The notes under the pieces are model-generated. The model saw only the letters and a list, made by a program, of their open reading frames with translations. It was not told the origin of the DNA and ran no database searches. The translations under genes were made by a program, and so were the position numbers. 64,000 bases of DNA, taken from Ramlibacter monticola. GTDB taxonomy: Bacteria > Pseudomonadota > Gammaproteobacteria > Burkholderiales > Burkholderiaceae_C. Every line of letters begins with the position of its first letter. The stretch's first letter is position 1. The stretch spans positions 558,001 to 622,000 of the forward strand of contig NZ_JAEQNE010000001.1 in NCBI RefSeq assembly GCF_016722785.1, given 5' to 3'. Below are positions 23,776 through 35,056 of the stretch, piece after piece.

Positions 23776-25635
23776 ATGGCCATCCCCCAGAACTTCATCC
23801 AGGACCTGCTCTCGCGCGCCGACATCGTGGAGATCGTCGGCCGGCACGTCCAGTTGAAGAAGGGCGGGGCCAACTATCTCGGGCTGTGCCCGTTCCACGG
23901 CGAGAAGACGCCGTCCTTCACGGTCAGCCCGGCGAAGCAGTTCTATCACTGCTTCGGCTGCGGCAAGCACGGCAATGCGGTCGGCTTCCTGATGGACTAC
24001 GCCTCGATGAACTTTGTCGAGGCGGTGAAGGACCTGGCTGGCCAGTACGGCATGCAGGTCCCCGAGGACGACCGCTCCCCCGAGGACCGCGCCCGGGCCG
24101 CGCAGCAGCGCGAGAAGCAGCAGACGCTGGCCGACGTGCTCGAAAAGGCCGGCGCCGCCTACCGCAAGCACCTGCGCGCCTCGCCGCGCGCCATCGCCTA
24201 CTTCAAGGGCCGCGGCGTGTCCGGCGAGATCGCCAGGCAGTTCGGCCTGGGCTACGCGCCCGAAGGCTGGCGCACCCTGGCCAGCGTGTTTCCCCAGTAC
24301 GACGACCCGCTGCTGGCCGAAAGCGGCCTGGTGATCGTCAACGAGGAGGAGGACAAGCGCTACGACCGCTTCCGCGACCGGGTGATGTTCCCGATCCGCA
24401 ACGTCAAGGGCGAGTGCATCGGCTTCGGCGGCCGGGTGCTGGGCGACGGCACCCCGAAGTACCTGAATTCCCCCGAGACCCCGGTCTTCAGCAAGGGCCG
24501 CGAGCTCTATGGCCTGTTCGAGGCCCGCAGCGCGATCCACGAACACGGCTTCGTGCTGGTGACGGAGGGCTACATGGACGTGGTCGCCCTCGCGCAGCTG
24601 GGCTTCCCGAACGCCGTGGCCACCCTGGGGACCGCCTGCACGACCGACCACGTGCAGAAACTGTTCCGCTTCACGGACCACGTGGTCTTCAGCTTCGACG
24701 GCGACGCGGCCGGCCGGCGGGCGGCGCGCAAGGCGCTGGACGGCGCCCTGCCCTACGCCACCGACACCCGCACCGTGAAGTTCCTGTTCCTGCCGGCGGA
24801 GCACGACCCGGACAGCTACATCCGCGAGCACGGCCAGGAGGCCTTCGCCCGCTTCGTGCGCCAGGCGGTCCCCCTGAGCACCTTCCTGCTGGAGGCCGCC
24901 GGCGAGGGCTGCGACCTGGCCACGGCGGAAGGCCGCTCGCACATGATCAGCAACGCCGCGCCCCTGTGGAAGCAGTTGCCGGAGGGTGCCCTGAAGCGCC
25001 AGCTGCTCGGGGAACTGGCCGACCGCTCCCTGCTCGGGCCGCACGAACTGCTGGAACTCTGGGGCCTGGCCGCCCCGCAGCGAGGCGCACCCGGCGAGCG
25101 CCGCCGCCGCGAGCGCCGCGGCGACGCCCCCTACGGCAAGCGCGCCTACGGCACCGGCGCCCGGCAGGCCATCAAGCCGAAGGCCGTCGCGCTGGCCGAA
25201 CTGGCCGCGCGCATCCTGCTGCGCAACACCGAGATCTGGCACGACCTCACCGACGCCGACCACCACCTCCTGTGCGAGCTGCAGCCGCCCCACGGCGACC
25301 TGTTCTCCTGGATCGACACCCGCTTTCACGAGCACGGCGGCGAGCCCTGGGCGGTCCTGCAACTCGCGCTGGAAGGCCAGCCGTTCGCGGACCTGGCCAA
25401 CCGCCTGGTGGACCTGGACAACATGCAGCCGATCGGCCGGGCCATCGAGGTGCAGGATTTCGGCGAGGGCGAACTGCGCCGGGCCATGGTGGGCATCCAC
25501 CTGGACGCCGTGGCCGGCGAGATCGAGCAGGCGGCCCGGCTGCCGCAGACGGATCCGTCGCGCACCGAGCGCCTTTACGAGCTCACCCGCCGCCAGCAGG
25601 CCCTGTTGCAGCTGAGCCGCGCTCCCACCACTTGA
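23776..25635 (+). CDS. dnaG: DNA primase
   Basis: 619-residue replicative primase. The N-terminal CHC2 zinc-binding domain has CPFHGEKTPSF and FYHCFGCGKHGNAV (residues about 40-70). The TOPRIM catalytic core contains VTEGYMDVV (metal-binding Glu) and FSFDGDAAGRRAA (Asp-x-Asp). A basic linker (GERRRRERRGD) leads to the C-terminal helicase-binding domain. Length is slightly above E. coli DnaG (581). It is the first gene of the dnaG-rpoD block, without rpsU in front, as in many betaproteobacteria. Confidence 0.97.
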   Translation: MAIPQNFIQDLLSRADIVEIVGRHVQLKKGGANYLGLCPFHGEKTPSFTVSPAKQFYHCFGCGKHGNAVGFLMDYASMNFVEAVKDLAGQYGMQVPEDDRSPEDRARAAQQREKQQTLADVLEKAGAAYRKHLRASPRAIAYFKGRGVSGEIARQFGLGYAPEGWRTLASVFPQYDDPLLAESGLVIVNEEEDKRYDRFRDRVMFPIRNVKGECIGFGGRVLGDGTPKYLNSPETPVFSKGRELYGLFEARSAIHEHGFVLVTEGYMDVVALAQLGFPNAVATLGTACTTDHVQKLFRFTDHVVFSFDGDAAGRRAARKALDGALPYATDTRTVKFLFLPAEHDPDSYIREHGQEAFARFVRQAVPLSTFLLEAAGEGCDLATAEGRSHMISNAAPLWKQLPEGALKRQLLGELADRSLLGPHELLELWGLAAPQRGAPGERRRRERRGDAPYGKRAYGTGARQAIKPKAVALAELAARILLRNTEIWHDLTDADHHLLCELQPPHGDLFSWIDTRFHEHGGEPWAVLQLALEGQPFADLANRLVDLDNMQPIGRAIEVQDFGEGELRRAMVGIHLDAVAGEIEQAARLPQTDPSRTERLYELTRRQQALLQLSRAPTT

Positions 25636-25651
25636 AATTTCCGACTTACGG

Positions 25652-25657
25652 TATAAT
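25652..25657 (+). promoter_or_regulatory. -10 element (TATAAT) of a probable rpoD promoter
   Basis: Perfect consensus TATAAT located 16 bp after the dnaG stop codon. A convincing -35 is not obvious: CACTTG at 25629-25634 has the right 17-bp spacing, and TTGAAA at 25632-25637 is a better match but only 14 bp away. It would give a leader of about 220 nt on the rpoD mRNA. Confidence 0.5.
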
Positions 25658-25800
25658 GTAGGGTTTGCTAGCGGCAAGAGCGACAGCAGCACCTCCGGAC
25701 CGGCCGGCCCTCACGTATGACGGGCGCCTTAGCGGGCATCAGGCCAACATACCGCAAGGACTGCACCCCAAATGTTCGCCCACCCATCTTGCCCACCGGA

Positions 25801-25818
25801 CAGGCCGGAATCGGCCTG
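25801..25818 (+). promoter_or_regulatory. Hairpin in the rpoD leader
   Basis: CAGGCCG and CGGCCTG form a perfect 7-bp stem with a GAAT loop within the roughly 247-bp dnaG-rpoD gap. No T-run follows directly, so its role, if any, is unknown. Confidence 0.35.
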
Positions 25819-25882
25819 ACTCCACCCGCGCCGGGTTCCGTCGCGCTTTTTCGTGTACCTGCCGTTTTTGTATCGAGGTCCC

Positions 25883-28270
<2,388 letters not shown>

Positions 28271-28298
28271 CGTCATCCCCGCGCAGGCGGGAATCCAG
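28271..28298. repeat. REP-like palindrome, left copy
   Basis: Begins CGTCATCCC and contains a CCCGC/GCGGG hairpin. Such CGTCATYCCCGCG elements are dispersed in proteobacterial genomes. A related copy lies in inverted orientation at 28761-28786, bracketing the intergenic region. Confidence 0.6.
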
Positions 28299-28309
28299 AG
28301 CTTTCGGAG

Positions 28310-28331
28310 AGCGGCCTGCGGGCCGCTTTTT
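28310..28331 (+). terminator. Rho-independent terminator of rpoD
   Basis: A 7-bp stem AGCGGCC/GGCCGCT with a TGCG loop leads into a five-T run that shares its first T with the stem, 39 bp after the rpoD stop. Confidence 0.88.
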
Positions 28332-28374
28332 CTTTGGTACTTCGCCGATTTGCGGGGTGAAATCGCGTTCGGCG

Positions 28375-28406
28375 GAGAGCGCGCTGTGGTTCGAATTGGC
28401 GCTCTC
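28375..28406. repeat. Inverted repeat GAGAGCGC/GCGCTCTC
   Basis: Perfect 8-bp arms with a 16-nt loop, 44 bp beyond the rpoD terminator. No T-run. Confidence 0.7.
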
Positions 28407-28523
28407 AGCCGCAGGCTCGTTGCCAGCGGGCCGGATCAGGCAGCCTCCCCTCGCGCACCTGCATCTTGCGGGGACGGCTTGCGGCACGCGTCAACGGAGC
28501 TGTTGCGACGAGCATGGCGCGGC

Positions 28524-28655
28524 GCAGGACCAGAGCGGGGCTGTCCGGCTCGGCGACATAAAGGAGGAGGCGCGGGCGCCGCGCTCACCCGGGGCGCGGT
28601 TCTCATCCGCGCCGGGGGACAGTCGCAGAGACGGACAGCCCCGCTCTGGTCCGGC
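28524..28655. repeat. Long inverted repeat (about 34-nt arms, 64-nt loop)
   Basis: Arm 28524-28557 pairs with 28622-28655 with three mismatches; the outer 21 bases from 28527 (starting GGACCAGAGCGGGG) are perfect. The loop contains a second GC hairpin (GGCGCGG/CCGCGCC). I see no exact target-site duplication at the edges. As RNA it would fold into one very stable stem-loop of about 130 nt. Confidence 0.9.
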
Positions 28656-28760
28656 AAGAAGGCCACTGCGCACACCCGCGGATTCCCTCACCCGGCGGAA
28701 ATGAACCCGGTCCTGCAGCCTCCCCGGAGATCGGCGGAGAACCTATTCCCTTGGGTGCCC

Positions 28761-28786
28761 TGCACCCCGCCTCCGCAGGGATGACG
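28761..28786. repeat. REP-like palindrome, right copy (inverted)
   Basis: Read on the minus strand it begins CGTCATCCC and contains GGAGGCGGGG, matching the left copy at 28271 in about 19 of 26 positions. It ends 8 bp before the stop of the KAP NTPase gene. Confidence 0.55.
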
Positions 28787-28793
28787 AGGAATT

Positions 28794-31700
28794 TCAGGCC
28801 TTCGCCACGGCGAGCGGAGGAACCTCGGCCCGCACGGCGATCGGCGGCAGGACGGCCACCGGCGCCACCGGCTGCGGCGGCGCCTCGCCCGCATCCAGGT
28901 CCCCGACGATCTGCAGGAACACGTCCACATCCCCCGCGCTCGGCGCCCCGCCCGACGCCACCGGCTGCAGCATCGCCTTGCGGACTTCAGCCTGCGGCCG
29001 CCCGCGCGCCATCATCCAGCGCGCGCTCAGTTCCACCAGCCGCGCCTCGGACACCGGCGCGGTGTCCCCCTTGCGCAGGCGCGCGACGGCGTAGCGGCTG
29101 ATGTTCAGGAAGCGCTTCAGCTCGCGCGGGCTGGCCGTCTCCTGCTGCGCCAGCAACTGCGCCTGCCAGGCCTGCACGGCGGCGCGGTATTCCGGGGTGG
29201 CGTGCACCCGGTACTCCTCGCGCCGGGCCCAGCCCCAGGCGAGCACGGCGAGCACGACCGCCACCGTCAGTCCGGCGGGCCACCAGACGGTGTCGCCCAC
29301 CGGCGCGTCCGGGGCCGCGGCGCCTCCGGGGCTGGCCGCATCGGCGTTGCCGGCGCCCTTGTCGCCGCCCGCCGTGCCCTTGCGCTCGCTGCGCCCGGGC
29401 CAGTCCTCGCCATCCGGCTGGCCACCGGCGATCAGCGCCCGCGCATTCGCCGCCGCCGGTTCGAAGCGCGTCTTGCGGATGCTGTCGAAACGGTCCGGCG
29501 CGCCGCTGGCGACTTCCGCCTCCAGCAGCACCAGCGCCTGCTCCATGCCCTTGACGCCGGCCTCGACCGCATCGGCCCGGGCCAGCAGGCTCGCCACCAC
29601 CTCCGGCGGTGCCGCGGCGGCCTTGCCTTTCAGCCGCACCCAGTGCTCGTAGGCGCGGGCGTCCTCCAGCTGCGCGCGCACCGCCTGGATGTCGCGTCCG
29701 AGCTGTTCGCGCGCCTGCCGCGTCTCCAGTTTCATGCGGGCGACGGTGTCGTCCATCTGCCAGAGCAGGCCGAAGACGACCAGCAGCGCGGCGATCCATC
29801 CGGCCGCCGCGGCGATGCGGGGACGCGCCGCTTCCACCCCTTCCCTTGCCGCCCGCAAGGCTCCGCGCAGGCCCGGCGCGCGCTTGTGCTCCGAGCTGGC
29901 GCCGTCTCCGCCCGGCTCCGGACCGAGCAGCATGTCGAGCGCGCAGGCGGATTCGAGCGTCGGCAGCTTCACGTCCAGCTGCACCAGCTTGCGCAGGTAG
30001 ACGCGCGCATAGGCGAGCCGGTCGACGACCGCCTGCGACTCGCGCGCGACCGGGTCGCGGTCCGGCTGCTGCCCCTGTTCGGCCCGCCGGATCGCCGCCT
30101 GCTCCTCGGCCAGCGCCTTGTGTGCGCTCGCGATCTGCGCCTCCACGATGCGGCGGTCGGTGCCGAGGATGACGAAGCACGGACCGGCTTCGCACAGGTA
30201 GTTCACGCATTCGAGCAGTTCCGCGGCCTTGGGCGGGCTGCAGCGGTCGAGGTCGTCGATGAAGATCGTCATCGTGCGGGCGCCGAGCGCGCGCGCCACC
30301 TCGCCGAAGTGCGTGCGGAAGCGGCGGCGGAAGTCGGTCTGCGCCTCGGCCTGCGTCACCGTGAACTTCGTCCCGAGGCTGGACAGCAGCACCGCCGGCT
30401 TCGCCGGGAAGGGCCGCAGCAGGAACATGCACAGCATCGCCCAGCACGCGGCGAGGAACACGACGCCCAGCGCGATCAGCGTCGTCACCGGATCCTGCTG
30501 GATGGCGCGCAGCGCTGCGCCCAGCAGGTCCAGGGGCCCGCCGCCCGCGGCGGTGGCGAGCCAAGGCCCCACCGTCACGTGGGTGAAGACGGAATAGACG
30601 TCGCGGAAGAAGCCGTCCGCCAGCGCCGGCGGCGCGGCGGAATGCACCCGCGCGCCCAGGCAGGCGAGATAGGCCGGCACGGACAGCAGCGCCACCCATC
30701 CCATGCGCGTGGCCCAGCCCCCGCGGCGCCAGCGCTCCACCACCAGGCGGGCCCGGAACGCGAGGCCGTGCCAGCTGAAGAAGCGCGGGATCGCCTGCTG
30801 CGTGATGGCCTGCAGCAGGGGCGCCAGCAGCACCTCCTCGTGCTGGTGGTGCCAGGCGTTGAACCAGACCGGCCGCGCGCCGCGCCCGTGCAACTCGCCC
30901 GCCAGCATCGCCATGAAGCTGCTCTTGCCCATGCCCCAGCGCGCATTGATCGCGATCGCGAGCGGCGGCTGCGTGCCGCTGTGGCGCAGGAAGCGGCTGA
31001 GGGCTTCCACCACCGGCCGGAAGGCGAGGCGGTCCTGGGCCGCATCGGCGATCGGTGCGTCGGAAACCGCCTGCTCCAGCACGCCGGCGCTCGTCACCGC
31101 GGCCCGGCGCGCGACCAGCCGCTCGCGCGCCGTCCCGAGGGCCGCCAGCGCGAAGAAGGCGAGCACGGCCCACAGCCAGGGCGCCGGCGACTTGCGCCAG
31201 GCGGGCTCCTGCCAGGCGTTGCGCGCCAGGTCGCCGCGCACGATGGTGCGGTCGGCCAGCGCCAGCACGACGCCGCCATCGGGCAGGACGGCCAGCGCCT
31301 TGAGCGTCTGGCCCGGGCGGCGGCGCAGTTCTTCCCAATGGCGGCCGCTGTCGAGCGTGCGCAGCACGACGCCGTCGGCGCCGGCGGCGAGGGCGCTGCC
31401 CCGCGCTTCGTCGAGCCACTGCGTGGCGAGGATGCGGTAGCCCTCGGGTAGCCGCGGGGTGTTCGCCTGCGGCGGCAAGGGCCGCTGCACCGTGGCCGGC
31501 GGCGCGGCCGGCGCATTGGGCGCGGCCGGCGCATTGGGCACGGCCTGCTGCTGCACCGGCGCGCCCTTCCCCTCCGCCTTCGAGTCGGGCGCGGGCGCCT
31601 TCGAGGGGGGCCGCTGCTCCGCCTGCAGCGCGGTCGGCACGAGCTGCCGCACGAGCTGCGGCGCGGCCGCGGCCTTCTGGCGGGGCGGCTGCAGCTGGCG

Positions 31701-32126
31701 GGGCGGCTGCAGCTGGCGGCGCAGCTCCGCCGGCATCTCGTCCGCAGCCGCGACACGCCAGAGGCGCCCGCCGTCCTCGCTGAGCAGGACGAAGGCTCCG
31801 TCCGCACTCGCCGCCGCCGCCGGCCCCGTCGCATTCACCGCGACCGAAGCCAGCACCGGTCGTTGCGCACCGGCGCGCAGCCAGCGGTTCTCCTCGCGCG
31901 GCGAGAGGAAGCCTTCCCCGCTGAGCCAGGAGGGCTCCGGCGCGAGCGGATCGCCGCGTGGCGCCTGCAGCACCGCGAACGCCACGAAGAGGGCCAGCGC
32001 GACCAGCACCGCGGTGAGTCGGCCCCAGACCGGCGGCGGGGTGGCGCGCGCCGCCGCGCCGGCGCTTGGCGAGGCTCGGGGACCCGGGGACGGTGCGCCC
32101 TTGCGACGGGGAGCTTCCTGCATCAT
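28794..32126 (-). CDS. KAP-family P-loop membrane NTPase with two Asp-box repeats
   Basis: 1110-residue protein. From the N-terminus: cytosolic Pro/Arg tail; membrane helix at about 36-53; an extracytoplasmic part with two perfect Asp boxes (SEDGGRLW near 116, TLDSGRHW near 257) separated by a Pro/Gln/Ala-rich linker; helix about 316-331; KAP NTPase domain with Walker A in NARWGMGKSSF (about 394-404) and Walker B in FIDDLDRC (about 622-629); two helices inserted between them (about 474-490 and 549-570), as is typical for KAP proteins; further helices near 775-790 and 952-966; a Pro/Val-rich C-terminal tail. KAP members include PifA of plasmid F (T7 exclusion) and Kidins220. ATG 32126 follows a perfect AGGAGG seven bases upstream. 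Apparently monocistronic. Function unknown; phage defence or envelope signalling are guesses. Confidence 0.82.
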   Translation of the reverse strand: MMQEAPRRKGAPSPGPRASPSAGAAARATPPPVWGRLTAVLVALALFVAFAVLQAPRGDPLAPEPSWLSGEGFLSPREENRWLRAGAQRPVLASVAVNATGPAAAASADGAFVLLSEDGGRLWRVAAADEMPAELRRQLQPPRQLQPPRQKAAAAPQLVRQLVPTALQAEQRPPSKAPAPDSKAEGKGAPVQQQAVPNAPAAPNAPAAPPATVQRPLPPQANTPRLPEGYRILATQWLDEARGSALAAGADGVVLRTLDSGRHWEELRRRPGQTLKALAVLPDGGVVLALADRTIVRGDLARNAWQEPAWRKSPAPWLWAVLAFFALAALGTARERLVARRAAVTSAGVLEQAVSDAPIADAAQDRLAFRPVVEALSRFLRHSGTQPPLAIAINARWGMGKSSFMAMLAGELHGRGARPVWFNAWHHQHEEVLLAPLLQAITQQAIPRFFSWHGLAFRARLVVERWRRGGWATRMGWVALLSVPAYLACLGARVHSAAPPALADGFFRDVYSVFTHVTVGPWLATAAGGGPLDLLGAALRAIQQDPVTTLIALGVVFLAACWAMLCMFLLRPFPAKPAVLLSSLGTKFTVTQAEAQTDFRRRFRTHFGEVARALGARTMTIFIDDLDRCSPPKAAELLECVNYLCEAGPCFVILGTDRRIVEAQIASAHKALAEEQAAIRRAEQGQQPDRDPVARESQAVVDRLAYARVYLRKLVQLDVKLPTLESACALDMLLGPEPGGDGASSEHKRAPGLRGALRAAREGVEAARPRIAAAAGWIAALLVVFGLLWQMDDTVARMKLETRQAREQLGRDIQAVRAQLEDARAYEHWVRLKGKAAAAPPEVVASLLARADAVEAGVKGMEQALVLLEAEVASGAPDRFDSIRKTRFEPAAANARALIAGGQPDGEDWPGRSERKGTAGGDKGAGNADAASPGGAAAPDAPVGDTVWWPAGLTVAVVLAVLAWGWARREEYRVHATPEYRAAVQAWQAQLLAQQETASPRELKRFLNISRYAVARLRKGDTAPVSEARLVELSARWMMARGRPQAEVRKAMLQPVASGGAPSAGDVDVFLQIVGDLDAGEAPPQPVAPVAVLPPIAVRAEVPPLAVAKA

Positions 32127-32162
32127 GTGCGTCCCTCCTGGCAGGCTGGCGAGCGGCCATGA

Positions 32163-33646
<1,484 letters not shown>

Positions 33647-33731
33647 CGGGGCCTCCTCACCTGAATTGGCAAGGGGCAGTATGCGCCCGCCCCCGGACCG
33701 CTTCAAGCGCAGGCGTTACTGCGCGATGAGG

Positions 33732-34568
33732 CTAGTCGAGGCACTCCAGGGCCATCATGCCGGCCGCCGTATTGGAGATCGGGATGTGGTAGTTCGTGTG
33801 CACCTTGCGCACGAAGCCCGGCACCGCCCCGCGCGTCGCCAGCCACATGAGCAGCTCGACGCCCTGGGTGCCCGTCTTCTCCACCAGCTCGTGGATGCTG
33901 TACTGGGTCGCCCACTCGGGATCGCTCACCAGGCTGTCCATGAACTTCAGGTCGAAGGGCTTGTTGATGAAGCCGGCGCGCTCGCCATCGAGCTGGTGCG
34001 AGAGGCCGCCGGTGCCGATCACGACCACGCGCTTGTCGCTGTCCCAGGAACGGATCGCCTCGCCCACCGCCTGCCCCAGCTGGTAGCAGCGGCGCGCGCT
34101 GGGCAGCGGGAACTGCACGGTGTTGATGCAGATCGGCACGGTTTTTACCGGGCAGGACTTCGGCCAGAACAGCTTCAGCGGGATGGTGAAGGCGTGGTCG
34201 ACCAGCATCTCCTGGCAGGTCGTGACGTCGAAATCCCTCGCCACCAGTTGCTCGATCACGTGCCAGGACAGATCCACCTCGCCCGGGATGGGCGGCAGCG
34301 TGGGAATGCCCCAGCCCTCGTCGGAGTTGCGGTACTCCGGCGCCGCGCCCACCGCGAAGGTCGGCATCTTGTCGAGGAAGAAATTGAGGCCGTGGTCGTT
34401 GTAGAAGACGACCGCGACGTCGGGCTTGACCTCTTCCAGCCACGCGTGCACGGGCAGGAAGCCGTCGAAGAAGGGTTTCCAGTAGGGCTCCTGCTGGAGC
34501 CCCCGGGCGATCGCGCCGCCGATGGCGGGCACGTGCGAGGTGGTGAGTCCACCGATGATCCTGGCCAT
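33732..34568 (-). CDS. ligB: Protocatechuate 4,5-dioxygenase beta subunit (class III extradiol)
   Basis: 278-residue catalytic subunit of the type III extradiol ring-cleavage dioxygenase, which opens protocatechuate between C4 and C5. The N-terminal MARIIGGLTTSHVPAIGGAI places the first iron ligand at His12; the second is in YNDHGLNFF (His59). GTGGLSHQLDG carries the catalytic-base His, and the carboxylate ligand is expected in the ISIHELVEK-like stretch of the C-terminal half. It lies 14 bp downstream of the alpha subunit gene, in the usual ligA-ligB order. Substrate could also be gallate or a substituted catecholate. No other genes of the 4,5-cleavage pathway are adjacent. Confidence 0.9.
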   Translation of the reverse strand: MARIIGGLTTSHVPAIGGAIARGLQQEPYWKPFFDGFLPVHAWLEEVKPDVAVVFYNDHGLNFFLDKMPTFAVGAAPEYRNSDEGWGIPTLPPIPGEVDLSWHVIEQLVARDFDVTTCQEMLVDHAFTIPLKLFWPKSCPVKTVPICINTVQFPLPSARRCYQLGQAVGEAIRSWDSDKRVVVIGTGGLSHQLDGERAGFINKPFDLKFMDSLVSDPEWATQYSIHELVEKTGTQGVELLMWLATRGAVPGFVRKVHTNYHIPISNTAAGMMALECLD

Positions 34569-34582
34569 GTTCTTGTCTCCTG

Positions 34583-34948
34583 CTAGCCGGCGGTCGCCGC
34601 CGGCTGATCGTTCTGGCGCACCAGGCGCGCCTTGAATTCTTCCTTGCTCATGCCCGTCTGCTGCGCACCGAGGTCCTGCACGTCCAGGCCCAGGATGCCG
34701 GCGAACTTCGCCAGGTAGTAGACGTTGCCGCCCGCGGCCAGCAGCCCCAGCACGTCGCGTCCCCGGACCGCCGCCGACTGCTGCTCGTTCAGCGCGTAGC
34801 TGCGCATGTAGCCTTCCTCGTCGGCCTTGAAGGCCGCGCGGTTGGCCGCGTCGTTGAAGGAGAAGCACATGCGGTTGAGGGCATAGCCCTTGCGCGCCTG
34901 CGAGCCATCGAAGATGGTGGTGCCGAAGATGGGGCGTGGCTGGTTCAT
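34583..34948 (-). CDS. ligA: Protocatechuate 4,5-dioxygenase alpha subunit
   Basis: 121-residue small helical subunit that covers the active site of LigB. It has the family features GTTIFDGSQARKGYALNRMC, YMRSYALNEQQSAAVRGRD and GGNVYYLAKFAGILGLDVQDLG. The ATG at 34948 starts MNQPRPIF, matching subunit length; an in-frame start 39 bp upstream has no ribosome-binding site. A perfect FNR-type palindrome lies 51 bp upstream of the start and is shared with the divergent DMT transporter gene. Co-transcribed with ligB. Confidence 0.9.
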   Translation of the reverse strand: MNQPRPIFGTTIFDGSQARKGYALNRMCFSFNDAANRAAFKADEEGYMRSYALNEQQSAAVRGRDVLGLLAAGGNVYYLAKFAGILGLDVQDLGAQQTGMSKEEFKARLVRQNDQPAATAG

Positions 34949-34998
34949 GGTGGGCAAAGAGTGCTTCGCAAGTTTTTCCCGAGCCAAAAGGCCCTTGT

Positions 34999-35012
34999 TT
35001 GATCGAGATCAA
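34999..35012. promoter_or_regulatory. FNR/ANR-type binding site
   Basis: TTGAT-CGAG-ATCAA matches the FNR consensus TTGATnnnnATCAA exactly. It is centred about 51 bp before the DMT start and about 57 bp before the ligA start, so it could control both divergent genes. Function is inferred from the motif. Confidence 0.6.
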
Positions 35013-35056
35013 GTACGCCGCATGGCCGACCGCGCCGCAAGTAAGATCGCGGCCGC

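Larger units (their letters stand above)
28332..28793. other. 462-bp non-coding region between rpoD and the KAP NTPase gene
   Basis: No convincing gene. Several short frames exist on both strands, but none has both a ribosome-binding site and protein-like composition; the same short peptides recur on both strands because of a long inverted repeat. The region holds an 8-bp inverted repeat at 28375-28406, a large hairpin at 28524-28655 and a REP-like palindrome at 28761-28786. It may be a small non-autonomous element, a structured RNA or a gene remnant. Confidence 0.5.

Noticed and set aside
28350-28784. 144-codon frame in the gap after rpoD
   Set aside because: Low-complexity Arg/Ala/Gly sequence spanning both arms of the long hairpin; no ribosome-binding site and the same peptide pattern appears on the other strand.
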